Positions 42,936 through 54,443 of a DNA stretch of 64,000 bases are shown piece after piece. Location of the stretch: the NCBI GenBank assembly GCA_015499995.1, contig JADNRV010000080.1, positions 1 through 64,000 on the forward strand, written 5' to 3'. This stretch comes from Flammula alnicola (taxonomy: Eukaryota; Basidiomycota; Agaricomycetes; Agaricales; Strophariaceae). Both the position numbers and the translations under genes were made by a program. The first letter of the stretch is position 1. Each line of letters starts with the position of its first letter. The notes under the pieces were generated by a model. That model ran no database searches and had not been told where the DNA came from. It worked only from the letters and a program-made list of their open reading frames with translations.

Positions 42936-45445
42936 AATATATACTGTGATTAAGGTGCTGGTGGAGCTGAAGGATGGGAGATAAGTGACATGCATAATAA
43001 ATGATAAAAGTCAGTCATCCGATCATTCTCCTGAGCACAATTTTCAGCCTCAACCTGATGTAGCTCAGCATCATGCTCAATCTGCTGACATACAGCAGTC
43101 CCAAGGACATTCATCCCATCTGCGAGTTAGTTAAGTCCATTTATAAGTTGCGCTTGATGTTGATCATCATGAACACGAGCCACAGCAAGTCATTCTGTGG
43201 TGGCACGATTGTGTTCTGCAAGGGCCCGCTCGATTATGTGGTTGTGGGATTGATGTTGCTTGTCAGATGGCTGCATGTTCTCTGCCTTGTTTGAGCCTGA
43301 TGGAGTAGGAGAGCAGGGGTGCCTATCGAATCACAATTAGATCTAAAAAAATTTGAGAACTTTGAACATACTTTGGATGTCGGGAATGTTAGTTATTCAT
43401 CTCCCGCAATGTTGCATCCTCCAGCTGTGTGATGTCAGCCAAGGTTTGCCTCTTAACCATACCCTTCATGGCAGCATCATGTAGCTCAAGTGCAGCTTTC
43501 TGCTCCATCTTGACCTTGACCTTGGCCCGTGAATAATGTCCTCTCCTTTGGCCATTATTTTCTTTATTTTATTTTATGGTCATTTCTCTCTTTGTTATAC
43601 CCACTATATATTCGTACATACATCCTATGTAGCACCTCGGTCCATCTATTTATGACTGAAATGAGCCACTTTATTCTACCTATGTGATATTATCTTATAC
43701 TTATTGTACTGTAATGATATCATTACTGTGATCTAGAAGTCACATTTCTAGAAGTTATGGGCTTTGATGTCACTAAATCCTAAAGTGGCATAGATCAGAG
43801 GCTACTTGATCATCAGATATCTAATCTTATTAGTGATGTGCTAGATGCATGCATCAAACCCCTTTGTCAAAATCCTTTGTCCTCAACATCTTCTTTTCTC
43901 TACCACATCTATATGGACAAAGGATGATAAGGTTGTTAAAATTGATCATATCAATATCAAAATCAGCAATCACCATGATCTGGAGGAAGAGTATGTTGTG
44001 GAAATAGAAAAGAAGCTGCTACTTGTAGATAGAGGCTATGATGACAGTCTGACCAACTGTGTTCTGAGCTTTGGCAAGAGTAGTCACAAAATTGAGAAAA
44101 GGAAGGAGGCCTTGAGCACAGCAGAAAAACATATGAAAAGTGATCAATTTGTAGTCTTTCAGCATGAATCAAGAGTGGAGCTGCTTTTCGAATATATCTG
44201 AGCTTGAAGAACTCAGCTCTGCTAGAGCTCCACCAAGCCACCATCAAAGGGTCTTGCAACTGGGTGCCAGCAAAACAGATCTTGGTCTGTAGGTTGATTC
44301 AGGCATCTTTCAGCCTTCATTGGTGTATAGATCATGGAACCATCCTCACACTATCTGAGCCAAGCTTTGATAGCTGACAGCATAAGCAGACTGGTGAAGG
44401 CAGAGTCAATTTTAGATGCCATCACAAAGGTGTCAGGATCATCAGAGTCAGAGTCAATAATGGGGCTAAGTGGGGAAGGTTCTGAGGGTGATGTGAGGGT
44501 AAAAGGATCAGGAAGTGGGAGATTAAATGAATGTGCAAATTGGTGGGTAAACCAGGGGGTGGTCATTGTTCAGGATTTTGAGAGGGGTTTTTTTGAAGGT
44601 CAAAAAAGCTGATATCAAAAAAGTGGATCTGTTGTCAATAGAGCAACACTGAGACACTGCAGTCAACACAGGATTGATAGAACTATGATGTATTGTCAAG
44701 AACAAGACAGGTACAAGTGAGGCAGAGATACATGAAGAAGAAAGAGAAAAGATATTTACAATGTACAACAATGTGGTCAGGTGATATGGACCAAGGTCCA
44801 TGCAAGTAAGACTAAGAGCTCAGCTTACATACAATTTTAGTCAGGCAAGGTATCACATGTCTAGTGGGAAATTTTACTAAACACGCTGCTGTGGATGTTT
44901 ATGACCAGTTAAGTGTTGTTCTTATTATTAATAAATAAATGACTCACATTAGGTTTATATACCTTCTTTTTGGTTTCAATATGCTTCTCTACTACATGAG
45001 GCACCCAATTGTCTATTATCAGAGCAGTTGGGTTTTCTGTATATACTGGATCACTTTATCCATGTTGTGTTCTGTGAAAACTCTAAAAAATTATTAATTA
45101 TAATCAACAATTTTGATCAGAAAAAAAAAGCCTACATTCTAATATGAGCATAAACACCATCAATATCCATGGCTTCAGAATTCCTGGAGCACAAGACTTT
45201 GTCCCAGCACACCAAAATATGCCAGTGACAGCCTCTATCTTCATGGAACTCTTGCACTGCGAACTATTTGGCTGGTTTGAGCTTGAGCATGTCCATTGTC
45301 TATTAAAATAATGACCTCAGCAAAAGGTCTATTACTAATCTACTGCAATATTAGCAATATGTTAGATTATCCAGAATTATCAAAACATAATTGACTATAG
45401 CTGTAGGTTAAAAAATACTTCTTGGTACTCCACCTAAAGTTACTT
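42936..45445. other. Old decayed sequence, no assignable gene
   Basis: AT-rich and CpG-poor. An open stretch at 43845-44201 (plus strand, with KKLLLVDRGYDDSLTNCVLS) and an acidic Ser/Asp-rich stretch on the minus strand at 44351-44566 could be remains of a second PIF-element protein or a gag-like gene. I cannot identify them. A short segment near 44630-44830 has a purine-rich run. Confidence 0.35.
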
Positions 45446-45453
45446 TCTCCAGA

Positions 45454-46521
45454 CAGTACTTTGCTGTGCCCCACCTATTCTGGTAGGAATGACCGGAATC
45501 CGGTGGAATGGAACTGGAATCCGGTGGAATGGGACTGGAATCCAGTGGAATGAGACCAGAATCCAGTGGAATGAGACCAAAATCCACTGGAATGGATGGG
45601 AATACATTGTATTTTGTTTAATTTAGATGTCACATGTCACAGGCATTTGAATTTGCCAAAAAACATCACACCTCTCCTGTATCCCAAGCCTTTTGTCCAA
45701 AAACCACCCCGCAAAATCCAAATCTAAATATAGACATTTAGGGTAAAATCATCTAAAATAGGTTGCGAAAACCACAGGGTCCACCCTAATCTGGCAGGTG
45801 TCTGAAACCAAAAAATTCAGGCACAAGAGTCACATGTCACACAGGTGTGACATGTGCAAATTGACTCCTTTATATGCCTTATTTGTCTATTTGAGATACT
45901 TATGTTATGTGACTGACATGTGAGTGATTCAGGGTCAATAAGGTACCATCAGATTTAGCATTTTGAGGAGATTCTAAATATATCCATATTATGTGTCCCA
46001 GACAGCCAATATTACCATATTTAGGCTGTTTTGAGGACCGTGGGAATTTTATGCCTAAAAAAGGTAATTATAGCACCTGCTCTGAAACCTGTGTACCTTT
46101 AGAAATCATGTGATCTGCTGCTCTTGTTGATGAGAAAACTGCAAAAAACTCGACCAAACCTGAGTCTTTTCAAAATCACCTACTCCAAATATTGAATTTC
46201 CTAATTGGGAATATATCTTGGCACACTATCCAATTTTATTTCAATACCACAGACAGGTACTGATGTCTATTTCTATATATAGACATCAGAAATCACCAAA
46301 TCATAATGCACTTCTATTCCATTCCAGTGGAATATCTAGTTGTTCCATTCCAGCCATTCCACTCCTGTTGCATTCCGGTCAACATTCCAGTGGAATCTCG
46401 GAATTTGCCCCTTTTTCAAAAAAATTCAGAAATTTGGCAGGAGATTCCACCGGAATGGCCCTATATTCCACCGGATTCCACCGGATTCCGGTAGGAATAG
46501 GGGGGGCACAGCAAAGACCTC
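45454..46521. mobile_element. Non-autonomous hAT-like element M4 (GGAATCCGGTGGAATGG motif), perfect 8 bp TSD
   Basis: The target duplication TCTCCAGA is perfect at 45446-45453 and 46522-46529. The ends are CAGTACTTTGCTGTGCCCC and, inverted from the right, GAGGTCTTTGCTGTGCCCC. Subterminal zones (45480-45600 and 46310-46500) are runs of GGAATCCGGTGGAATG-type motifs. The interior matches part of M3 in reverse (45900-46150 with 32850-33080). 1068 bp, non-coding. Confidence 0.9.
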
Positions 46522-46946
46522 TCTCCAGAGTGAACTATGATGCCCACATTGGAAATGTCAGCAGAAATACTCTCTACAAAAGGCACTTCAATAGCAAGGG
46601 TAGCAGCAAACACAGAGATAAAAGGAATAACAAGTGTTGTACTATTTAACTGGGTAAAAGTAAACTGAGTGTGAGCCTAACATGCATCCAGAGCTATTTA
46701 ACATTGTTCAATTAGCCCTACCCAGTACCCATCCTTATTAGGAAATATTACCTTTATGGCTGTATATTGGCTGTTGATTTATAATTTTAGCTGGGTCTTT
46801 GGGTGCTGCTTCTTTGGGTGCTGCTTCTTTCACTTAAAAAAAAAGCTAAAAATTATTGGTTATCTCCTGCTTTATTGTTATAAATGACTAATCCCTTCCA
46901 CTTCTTTATATCCTTAGTACATTTATATATATATATATGTGTATAA

Positions 46947-47599
46947 TGGATGACTTCCCGTAGGAATCTGAAGCAGGTTTAGAGCTCTAAACCTGCTTCA
47001 AACCTTATTTGCCGAGGTCTAGATCTCGGCATGGCCGTGGCTCAGAATATGGCTGCGCTTCAGAACCTTTTCAAACTCTAAATTCTGGCGAGGGGTCAGG
47101 ACCCTCTGCCAGACGATAAAAAATATTAAAAATATCTTCAAACGCCTCCAGATGACCCAAAATGTTATTGAGATGAATCTGAGTCGGGGCTCAGTCAGTT
47201 TTTGGCGAATGGAGTGATGACACAATGATGACATAAGCTGACCCTGTTAACCGCCTATTATTTTGCTACCGTTCCCCACCAAATTTCTTGCTTGCTCATG
47301 GACTTTCCAATGAACCACAATGTTGGGACAGTCTTGAGGTGTGACTCAGGAGTCCTCATTCCCAACTTCCCATACAGCCTTAAGTCTGCCAAATGATATC
47401 CTTGAAAGGCAGCATCGTGAAATTGCCATTCTTGGTCTGTGGGAACAAAGGTCAACGGCTTCAGAGCCTGCTTCAGATTTAGAGCTTATGGTTTACGGTC
47501 TGGGAAAATATGTTCTAAACTTTTACAGATCGGAGTTTGAACAATTTTATAAAATATGAAGCAAGTTTAGAGCTCCAAATTCCTACGGGAAGTCATCCA
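46947..47599. mobile_element. Foldback-like non-autonomous element (653 bp)
   Basis: Both ends carry TGGATGACTTCCCGTAGGAA in inverted orientation. Just inside the left end a perfect 30 bp palindrome lies at 46970-46999 (half-site GAAGCAGGTTTAGAG). A second near-perfect palindrome is at 47012-47031. The right end has a decayed partner of the first (CTCTAAACTTGCTTC reversed, near 47562-47580). I could not settle the target duplication; both flanks are AT-rich. The superfamily is unknown. Confidence 0.7.
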
Positions 47600-48159
47600 A
47601 TATTGTGTTTGAAGATGATATTGGCCTTTTTTTGCAACTGAATAAAATATATTATCAAAACACAATCTATTTCTTTGCTTTTATTATTTGTATTGACTAA
47701 TGATATTGGAAAACTGATAGTTTCTTCAACAGTAGGTATTCTTCTAAGTACTAGTAGGTTTTCTACCTAATCTATCTTGTTCTGAGGCCCTTTATGTCTT
47801 CTGTAGGCAGAACATTCTTTGTTTTAACTGCATCTATTGCAGTGGAAGCTTTCAACGTGGTATACCTTCCACTTTGATGGTGGTGGTACCAGATCAAGGA
47901 GCCCCTGACCAGATATACTTACTAGTATGGTATATCAAAATGTTCATGACAAGATATTCAATGAGGCACCATGATTTTTATTGTATAGTAACTGAAATGC
48001 ATTTGAATCATTCAATGCATTAGAGCACCTCAGATATCACATCAATGTTTTCTCATTGAAAACAACTTTTACTTTTAGATGACAAGTCTTTACTACAGAA
48101 ATGTTTTTGTGTAATGACACAGCATCTTATGGCTGTCCAAGTGGGGAATAAATCCCTCC
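47600..48159. other. Spacer, nothing assignable
   Basis: AT-rich sequence without convincing frames, repeats or ends. Confidence 0.4.
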
Positions 48160-48470
48160 AAGATATATTGATGTGTGCATAGATATTTAGTTCATAGAAA
48201 ATATTTAGTGTGCATAAAAGTATACTTAGTGTGCATAAATATACTGGTGTGCTCATAAATATACTCAGTGTGTGCAAAAATATATTGCATGTCCTGTAAA
48301 CATTTTCACACTGCATAAATATCTTATAGCTGCCCCAGAAATTCTTAGATCATCCCCAGAGAAATATTCAGTGCGTGAAAATATTTTCAGAGCCCCAAAA
48401 AAACTTATTGACTCCCTGAAAACTTTGTTGGTGCACATATTTATTATGTCTTCCCCATGCATTTTTTGAC
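48160..48470. repeat. Degenerate tandem repeat (about 23-24 bp unit, GTGTGCATAAATAT-like)
   Basis: Variants of TTAGTGTGCATAAATATACT recur about every 23-24 bp from 48170 to 48300, then more divergent forms (GCATAAATATCTTATAG, GAGAAATATTCAGTGCG) continue to about 48470. It reads as an old minisatellite. Confidence 0.6.
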
Positions 48471-48536
48471 TTTCAGCTATACCAGGATCCTGTGATTAGG
48501 TAAATGATCCATTGTTGGCAACTTCAGCACCAGCTG

Positions 48537-48777
48537 TGTCAGAAATTTCCGGCTTGAGTTGTAACGCGTTACAACGCGCGGTAACGGACTGGTCAGCCCA
48601 TAACGCCGCAGCCCTGTTCCCACCTGTTGTAACGGACCAGTCAGTGTTCCAACACCAGCAAATAACGGCTGTCAATGGCCTAATTATAGCAAATCAACAG
48701 TACCCTGACCGTTGTAACACCGGTCGACAATCAATTAACGGCCCGGCCGTTACAACGGCAGTCGGAAATTTCCGACA
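48537..48777. mobile_element. MITE (241 bp) with GTTGTAACG inverted motifs, complete copy
   Basis: Inverted ends TGTCAGAAATTTCCGG and CCG-type GAAATTTCCGACA. The body contains a perfect 18 bp palindrome GTTGTAACGCGTTACAAC (48558-48575) and at least four more GTAACG/CGTTAC half-sites. It keeps its CpGs, while the fragments at 9431-9505 and 40320-40486 have lost them. The target duplication is not clear (CAGCTG occurs near both ends). Confidence 0.7.
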
Positions 48778-51569
48778 TGAGGCAGCTGAGACTCAAGGCA
48801 GAGTTTAAAATACCTTGCTGATCTGCATCCAAAGGCTTGATTACCAATCCACATATAAGAATCATAGGTTTCAAAGAATGTAATCATGTTGCAATAGACC
48901 AGGCTATATCCATTTTATCTTCACCTGCCACAGAGTCTGTTTCGACCAGCAAGCACCCTGATTACCATGGTTAAGCAGAGCTCTATGAAGCCATTTCTGG
49001 CCAGGGGGAAAATAATATGCTGTTGCAAAGTGGCACTTTGAGCATTTGAGCTTGATTTCAGAATGTTCCTGGTTGGGCTTTAGAGTCCTTGTTTTGAGTC
49101 ATTTGCAGGAAGGGCACTGATTGGTCACTCTCTGGCTGAGTGAACATGCACCAGGATGGGTTCATGAATAAGTGTTGGGGTTATTAGGCTTAAACCAGTG
49201 TGTGCACTGAGAGTTTGATGCTAGAATGGTGGTCAGCAATTTTTGTCCATAAATAAATAGTTCAATGTAAGATCAAGGACAAATTTATGTGTAAAGGAGG
49301 GCTGGAAGTCAGGCTGAGTGAATGAAATAATTTTCTTGAATATTCCACTGGGAAGTTGGAAATTAAAGACAGTTGAAAGCAGAAGAACAAAATATACAGA
49401 TTAGTGAAATCCTTCACTGCATTTTTTGAATCTTCATGATTAGAAACTGCCCCACATGTCATGAGACCAAGGACATTGGTTTTACCTCCTTTTCTTAAAA
49501 TTTCCTAAAAGCAAAGTGGAAATAGGACATTGAGAATCTGGACAATAAATTAAGATGTGTTTGAGTGAAAAATATATCAAAAAATGCACTTCATTGACAG
49601 GGACAGAGCCACTGTTGGGCCAATGTGCAGATATTTGGTATCAGGATCAGAATGGGTTGTCACAAAAATAATAAACTGTCACCACCTAAATGAAAGCATT
49701 AGTATTTAGTGGACAAAAAAAAGTTTTCAATTTTTACATACTCTTGAAACTTTCCCTCTTTTTCAAATAAATCAAGCATATCACCAAGCTGTGTCTCAAA
49801 TTCTGGTAGATATATATCAAGATTAAATGTGAGATCAGTGTGAACAAGATTTTCCTGAAGCCATGGGAATAAATGATAATATGTAAGTAGAGCCAGTGTA
49901 CCACTTGTTTCTTCCAAGTGGATGGAAATGATGGGCAATGGTTCAGTCAGAATATTTGGCCAGTATTCCCTGGTAGAAGAGGCACTTTGAAATGTGAATT
50001 CCTATTTTTGCATCAATATTGAGTCATTAATGAATTTAAAAGTTGAGGAACATAAGGACCATCTTTCTTCTCTTTGAGAAAGCATGAGGGCATTGAAAAA
50101 CATTGTATTTAGCATTTTCTTCAAAACTAAAATCAATGCATTTATTGCAATGAATGCAGAGGATGAGGATCCCACCATTCTGGCAGCCACTACACCACTA
50201 GAGTAAAGTGTTTTGTAAATGAAATTAAATAAAGAAAAGGAATAAATGTGCTGTAAAGAGCCAAGGAATACCCTTGTACCTTCATTCATTAAATGCAAGG
50301 TATTAGTGACTATAGGCACTCAAATGGGTGCTTGAACTGTACCAAAAACTGCCATGGGTTTAGTTGATTGAGGAACAATAGATCAGGAGCATTCTTTAAG
50401 TGTAGTTTTCAGTGCTGAAGCTCTGTGTGTCTTGGTGACATTACAAGTGTGGAGGACATGTGTAAAACCCAGGGCAGGAGCAGAAGCCATGAGGGATGCT
50501 GGAGGATATCAATATTTGTCTCTGATTTTAATTTTATTGCATGAGAAAATAAAAATCAAAAATAGAATTATCACATGATCAATATTGACCTGTCAATCTT
50601 GCCAGCACAATATTAAATTTGAACCACTACCTTCCCCTCCTCTGCCTCATTGTGTGCTCATTGTTAATGTGGGTTACAATTGCATGATAAGAGCATTATC
50701 TTGCTATCTTGCAAGCAACAAAAGCCCCTGTGAAGCTTGTGTTGTGCTGGGCTCTCTGGTGAGGAGCTTTAGCTGCAAGGTAGTCAAACATGCTTTCCTT
50801 ATGCTGTGTCATATGACAACAGCCCATGTGGCATACCATAGCTTCTAGGCTATTTCTGTCAAGCAGCAGGAGTCTATGTGAAGCTCCTGTTGTGCATTGG
50901 CCCTCTTGTAAGAGGCTACCACTGCTGGTATAGGCTGTTTTAATACTCTCATCCACATAACATGCTCTGGCAAGTGACACGAGCCCATGTGAAGCTTGGA
51001 TCATACTGGAGCCCTTATGTGAGTAGCTCTGGCTGCCAGCAGGCAATGTTGCAACATGTCAGTGGCATTTCCAGGGTTGTTTTTAGCAAATAACAGATAA
51101 ATGATCATGCCATGTTGCTTCAATCATCACCACACTCCTCTCTCGTCACTTCCTCACTCATGCTGGTATCTCAAATCTTGGAAAAGGTATGTGATTGAGT
51201 AGGTGCAATTGAGTAGGTGCAGAGGTGTCAGAGAAACCAAGAGGAGGCCCTGTAAGAGGAGGATCCACAAGGTGCATCACAGGATGAGTTGTGATTCCAC
51301 AGTTTCTCTTTTGACACCTTGCAACTATGTACCTTGTTTTTGACCCTTTTAAAGCTAACAAGGCAGCCAAAGTCCAGAAGATCAAGGACCTTATCAAGTA
51401 GGTGTTCAACTGTCCAGGCATTATAATCAGCTCCTCTAGCACCAAGAAGACCAGTTACCAGGATTATAAACTCATCCACCTTTACCTGATCACTAATCTT
51501 GAATGTGACCAGATAGAAATCCTCATTTAGAGGGCCTGTTGAAGCATGCCTACTATTATCCTGTTTATT
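48778..51569. other. Old decayed sequence; one degenerate triplication
   Basis: No assignable gene. Minus-strand open stretches at 49699-49938 and 50002-50319 have no family I know. Between about 50690 and 51060 a unit of 110-150 bp occurs three times in degenerate form, recognisable by TGTGAAGCT (near 50730, 50877, 50990) with AGC-AACA/CAGG upstream. Confidence 0.4.
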
Positions 51570-52260
51570 TTCCTGGGCACCTTATTCATATTGACCTTGG
51601 TTATGGCCCTCTGAGGCCTCTTCTTCTATGATGGTGAGTACTTCCTTAATAATGTAGCTAACCTTGTGAAAAGCCGCTCTAGAAGAGAGCGGAAAACACT
51701 GGGAAAACACCAAGAGCGAGTGACTTATGAGCTCAATGACGGAAAAGAACCAACACATGCTAATTGGAGAGTAGCGACAATTACAGAAGAGAGAGAGAAG
51801 AAGGAACAGAAACGGGGAGAATTGCCTTATATAGGGTGATTCTCTAACAATGCCAAACAAGGTGAGGTGGCAGCCTTACACCTTGTCTCTTGTGCTATTC
51901 AAAAGAACTCCACTGTCCACTGTCCATGCCACTGTCTCTGTCTATAAAGACTGATACTCCAGTAACTACTCCTTAGCAGACATTTTTGCTGAGATCACTA
52001 ACACCATTGAGACATATGAACTTGAGACCAAGTTTGAAGAAACCACAGTCACTCTCTACAACATTTATATATGCTTCTCTATCAATGACTATGAGGAGTT
52101 CCAGGCCTGGATCTCTGCTATCCATGGAGTTAAATATGTATCCCTTATAGGCCATTGTACTCCTCAGCCAATTTTTAACTGCTCACAGTGCCATGGCATT
52201 GATCAGCCAACAGGCTTATGATTTCAATCCATGTACTAGGTGCTTATGTTGGTAACCAGG
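51570..52260 (+). pseudogene. Remains of a zinc-knuckle (gag-like) protein, split by repeat sequence
   Basis: At 51975-52180 the plus strand reads ADIFAEITNTIETYELETKF, then FNCSQCHGIDQPTGL. A CX2C-X-G-X-D-X-P-T-G-L zinc-knuckle-like block of this kind is known from mushroom retroelement-linked hypothetical proteins. Upstream, 51655-51900 looks like inserted repeat sequence (TGAAAAGCCGCTCTAG... to ...GGCAGCCTTACACC), weakly similar to 17400-17515. Stops are frequent elsewhere. Only the knuckle is recognisable, so the assignment is tentative. Confidence 0.4.
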
Positions 52261-52366
52261 TGAATCATCTAGAGGTATAGACTCTGATCATAGAGAAAAT
52301 AGACACTAGACTAAAAAATTGAAGTAAAAGCTATCCTACCATTGAAGAAAAATAGCTGATAATCAG

Positions 52367-52432
52367 CATTCTGGAATCTGGTCATTCTAGGAGGAATCAG
52401 TGAAGGAATAAAAAGTATTGGTAAATCCTTAG
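52367..52432. mobile_element. Isolated right end of an M3-type element
   Basis: It matches 33390-33442 (GGAATC-GGTCATTC, AGGAATCAGTG, AAAAGTATTG). No matching left end is nearby, so it is a relic. Confidence 0.55.
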
Positions 52433-53165
52433 ATATCCTTTGTAGAGTCAACTCAGTGTATTAAACTCAACAATCATACTTCCTTCCTTATTCAGAAACT
52501 CTTTTTTTTTTTAAATTTGGAATCTGTTTCTTACACCGAGAAGCTTTTTATGGTGGTCTCTGTATCACAATGACTGAGTTCTAAGTCAATATCTGGCTAT
52601 AGTTGAATAAAAAGCATCTTATTGAGAATGGTCTCACCAAAATCCATTGCTTGTAATAGTGATGTGGTGACTCAGAATGTTTGGATTGGCATGGAATAGT
52701 TATTATTTGCTTATTTGAAAAATTCAAGTAAGTGGTCCAATTGAAAACTGTGATCTGCAATAAGTGACTTGAAGTCCAAAGAATAAGATACAATAATGAC
52801 CAAGCAGAGTAATTATTGATCATTGTTCTTTAAACAATCTTTGAACCTCAAATCATAAACTTGAACCACTGTACATAGCCTGGTGATTAATCCTCATATG
52901 AGGAGAAGAAAGCCCTTGATACAAGGACTGGTAAATCTAAGTTTGAATTACTATAACAGTACACTACAAGTAGAATTAATTGTATAACTCAACCTTTCTC
53001 TTCTTTTCAACCTTTACCACACCCACAAGTACATGCTGGCATAAGACTTTTCAAGCAAGTAAGTCTTTCAGATCTTCTTGTCACTTTATTTGTTAATAAC
53101 ACCTCAGACTCATTCTAGAAACAACCCATCAGTGAATGGCTCAGTAAGTTCATCTGTACCATGCA
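52433..53165. other. Spacer, nothing assignable
   Basis: AT-rich, CpG-poor, no gene or clear repeat. Confidence 0.4.
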
Positions 53166-53173
53166 CCTTTGAC

Positions 53174-53736
53174 TAGTGATGTGCCAGCTTGTGCTTGGCC
53201 TGAAAGCCCCGGCTTTGGGCAGCTCAGGCTTTGTCAAATCACAAGCTGGGCCAAAAGCTGGAAATCAGGCTTGGCCCGGCCCAGCTTTGGCTCAAGCTGG
53301 GGCTTTGCTGATAAATTTATTAAAATATAATATAATAGAACAACATGCAATACCACTTGCAACCTGTTTTCGCACCCAAAATGAACATTGATGGAATTTC
53401 AAACTTAGCTGGACTTGTCTGTCAATGCATGGCCACCATTACCACATGATCAATTGACCATCAAACTGACTTTAAACTATTATTAGATCAAACTTTCATG
53501 AAAGTACAGTATAAAAAGTGAGTTTTGATTACTCCAAGGTCAGTTTTTCTCCATTAAAACTCAAAAAAAAAAAATCTGCAGAAAGCCCCAGCCTGGGCCA
53601 ACAGCTCAGGCTTTTCAAAACCTCAGGCTGGGCCAAAGCCAGCTCCAGGCCAATACCATTGGCCCAGCTTGGCCTGGCTTTTTTTGGCCTGGCTTGGCTT
53701 GGCTTCTGGCCTCAGGCCAGAGCTGGCACATCACTA
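53174..53736. mobile_element. hAT MITE (563 bp) with GGCCCAGCTTGGCC subterminal motifs, perfect 8 bp TSD
   Basis: The target duplication CCTTTGAC is perfect at 53166-53173 and 53737-53744. The inverted ends are TAGTGATGTGCCAGCT. Both subterminal zones (53190-53310 and 53580-53720) are dense in GCTTGGCC/GGCCCAGC/AAGCTGGGCC motifs. The AT-rich centre is unique. Non-coding; a different hAT family from M1-M6. Confidence 0.9.
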
Positions 53737-53744
53737 CCTTTGAC

Positions 53745-54435
53745 CATACTCATGTACTCTATTTTTATTCTCTTGTTCCTCTTCATGACAGTAACCTCAT
53801 TCAAGAAACAACTTACAATAAATGGTCCTGTAAGTTCATCTGTACCATACACCTTTGATGTACCCTTTTTTTATTCTCCAGTTACTCTTTTCAATGGCAT
53901 CAATGCTCAATGTATGTTTGAATAAGCATGCCCTGCTTGATGGACAATTTTGAGATTGGAAAATGCTGCAAATATTAATCCCCAGGTGAGCAACTATCAA
54001 TTCATAATTCATATTTTGAAATGTCTTGCTTCATATCAGGGTGGCATGATTGGTAATAGTGAAGATTTGTTCTTCTTCGAGGTACAGCTGAAATTTAATA
54101 AGTCCTTCTTTAAGAGCTAACACTTCACATTTGGCAGAGAAGTAATTCCTTTCAGCTGATTATAAAACTCTAGACCAATAGGCAATTACTTGTTCTATAT
54201 ACACAATGGTATTTTCAAAATTAAGTGCCCAGTTGTCAGGTGTTGGCACATCTGAATTATCCTTAGCTAGTGTTGTGACCATTGTAGGTACTAATTCACC
54301 ATTCTCGAAGGCCTGTTCTCATCTCTCATGAGTATCTGTTTTTTTTAGATCACTTATTTTTATAGGTTGGACCTATTGTAAAATAGCAGCTATGGCAAAA
54401 TCACAAGCATCTAAGTATATGTGATACAGTCTTCT
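53745..54435. other. Spacer, nothing assignable
   Basis: AT-rich sequence. A few short frames show no recognisable motif. Confidence 0.4.
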
Positions 54436-54443
54436 AGATAGTG

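Noticed and set aside
43845..44201. 118-codon frame as a functional gene
   Set aside because: It lies in CpG-poor decayed sequence, has no recognisable domain, and flanking frames are closed by many stops.
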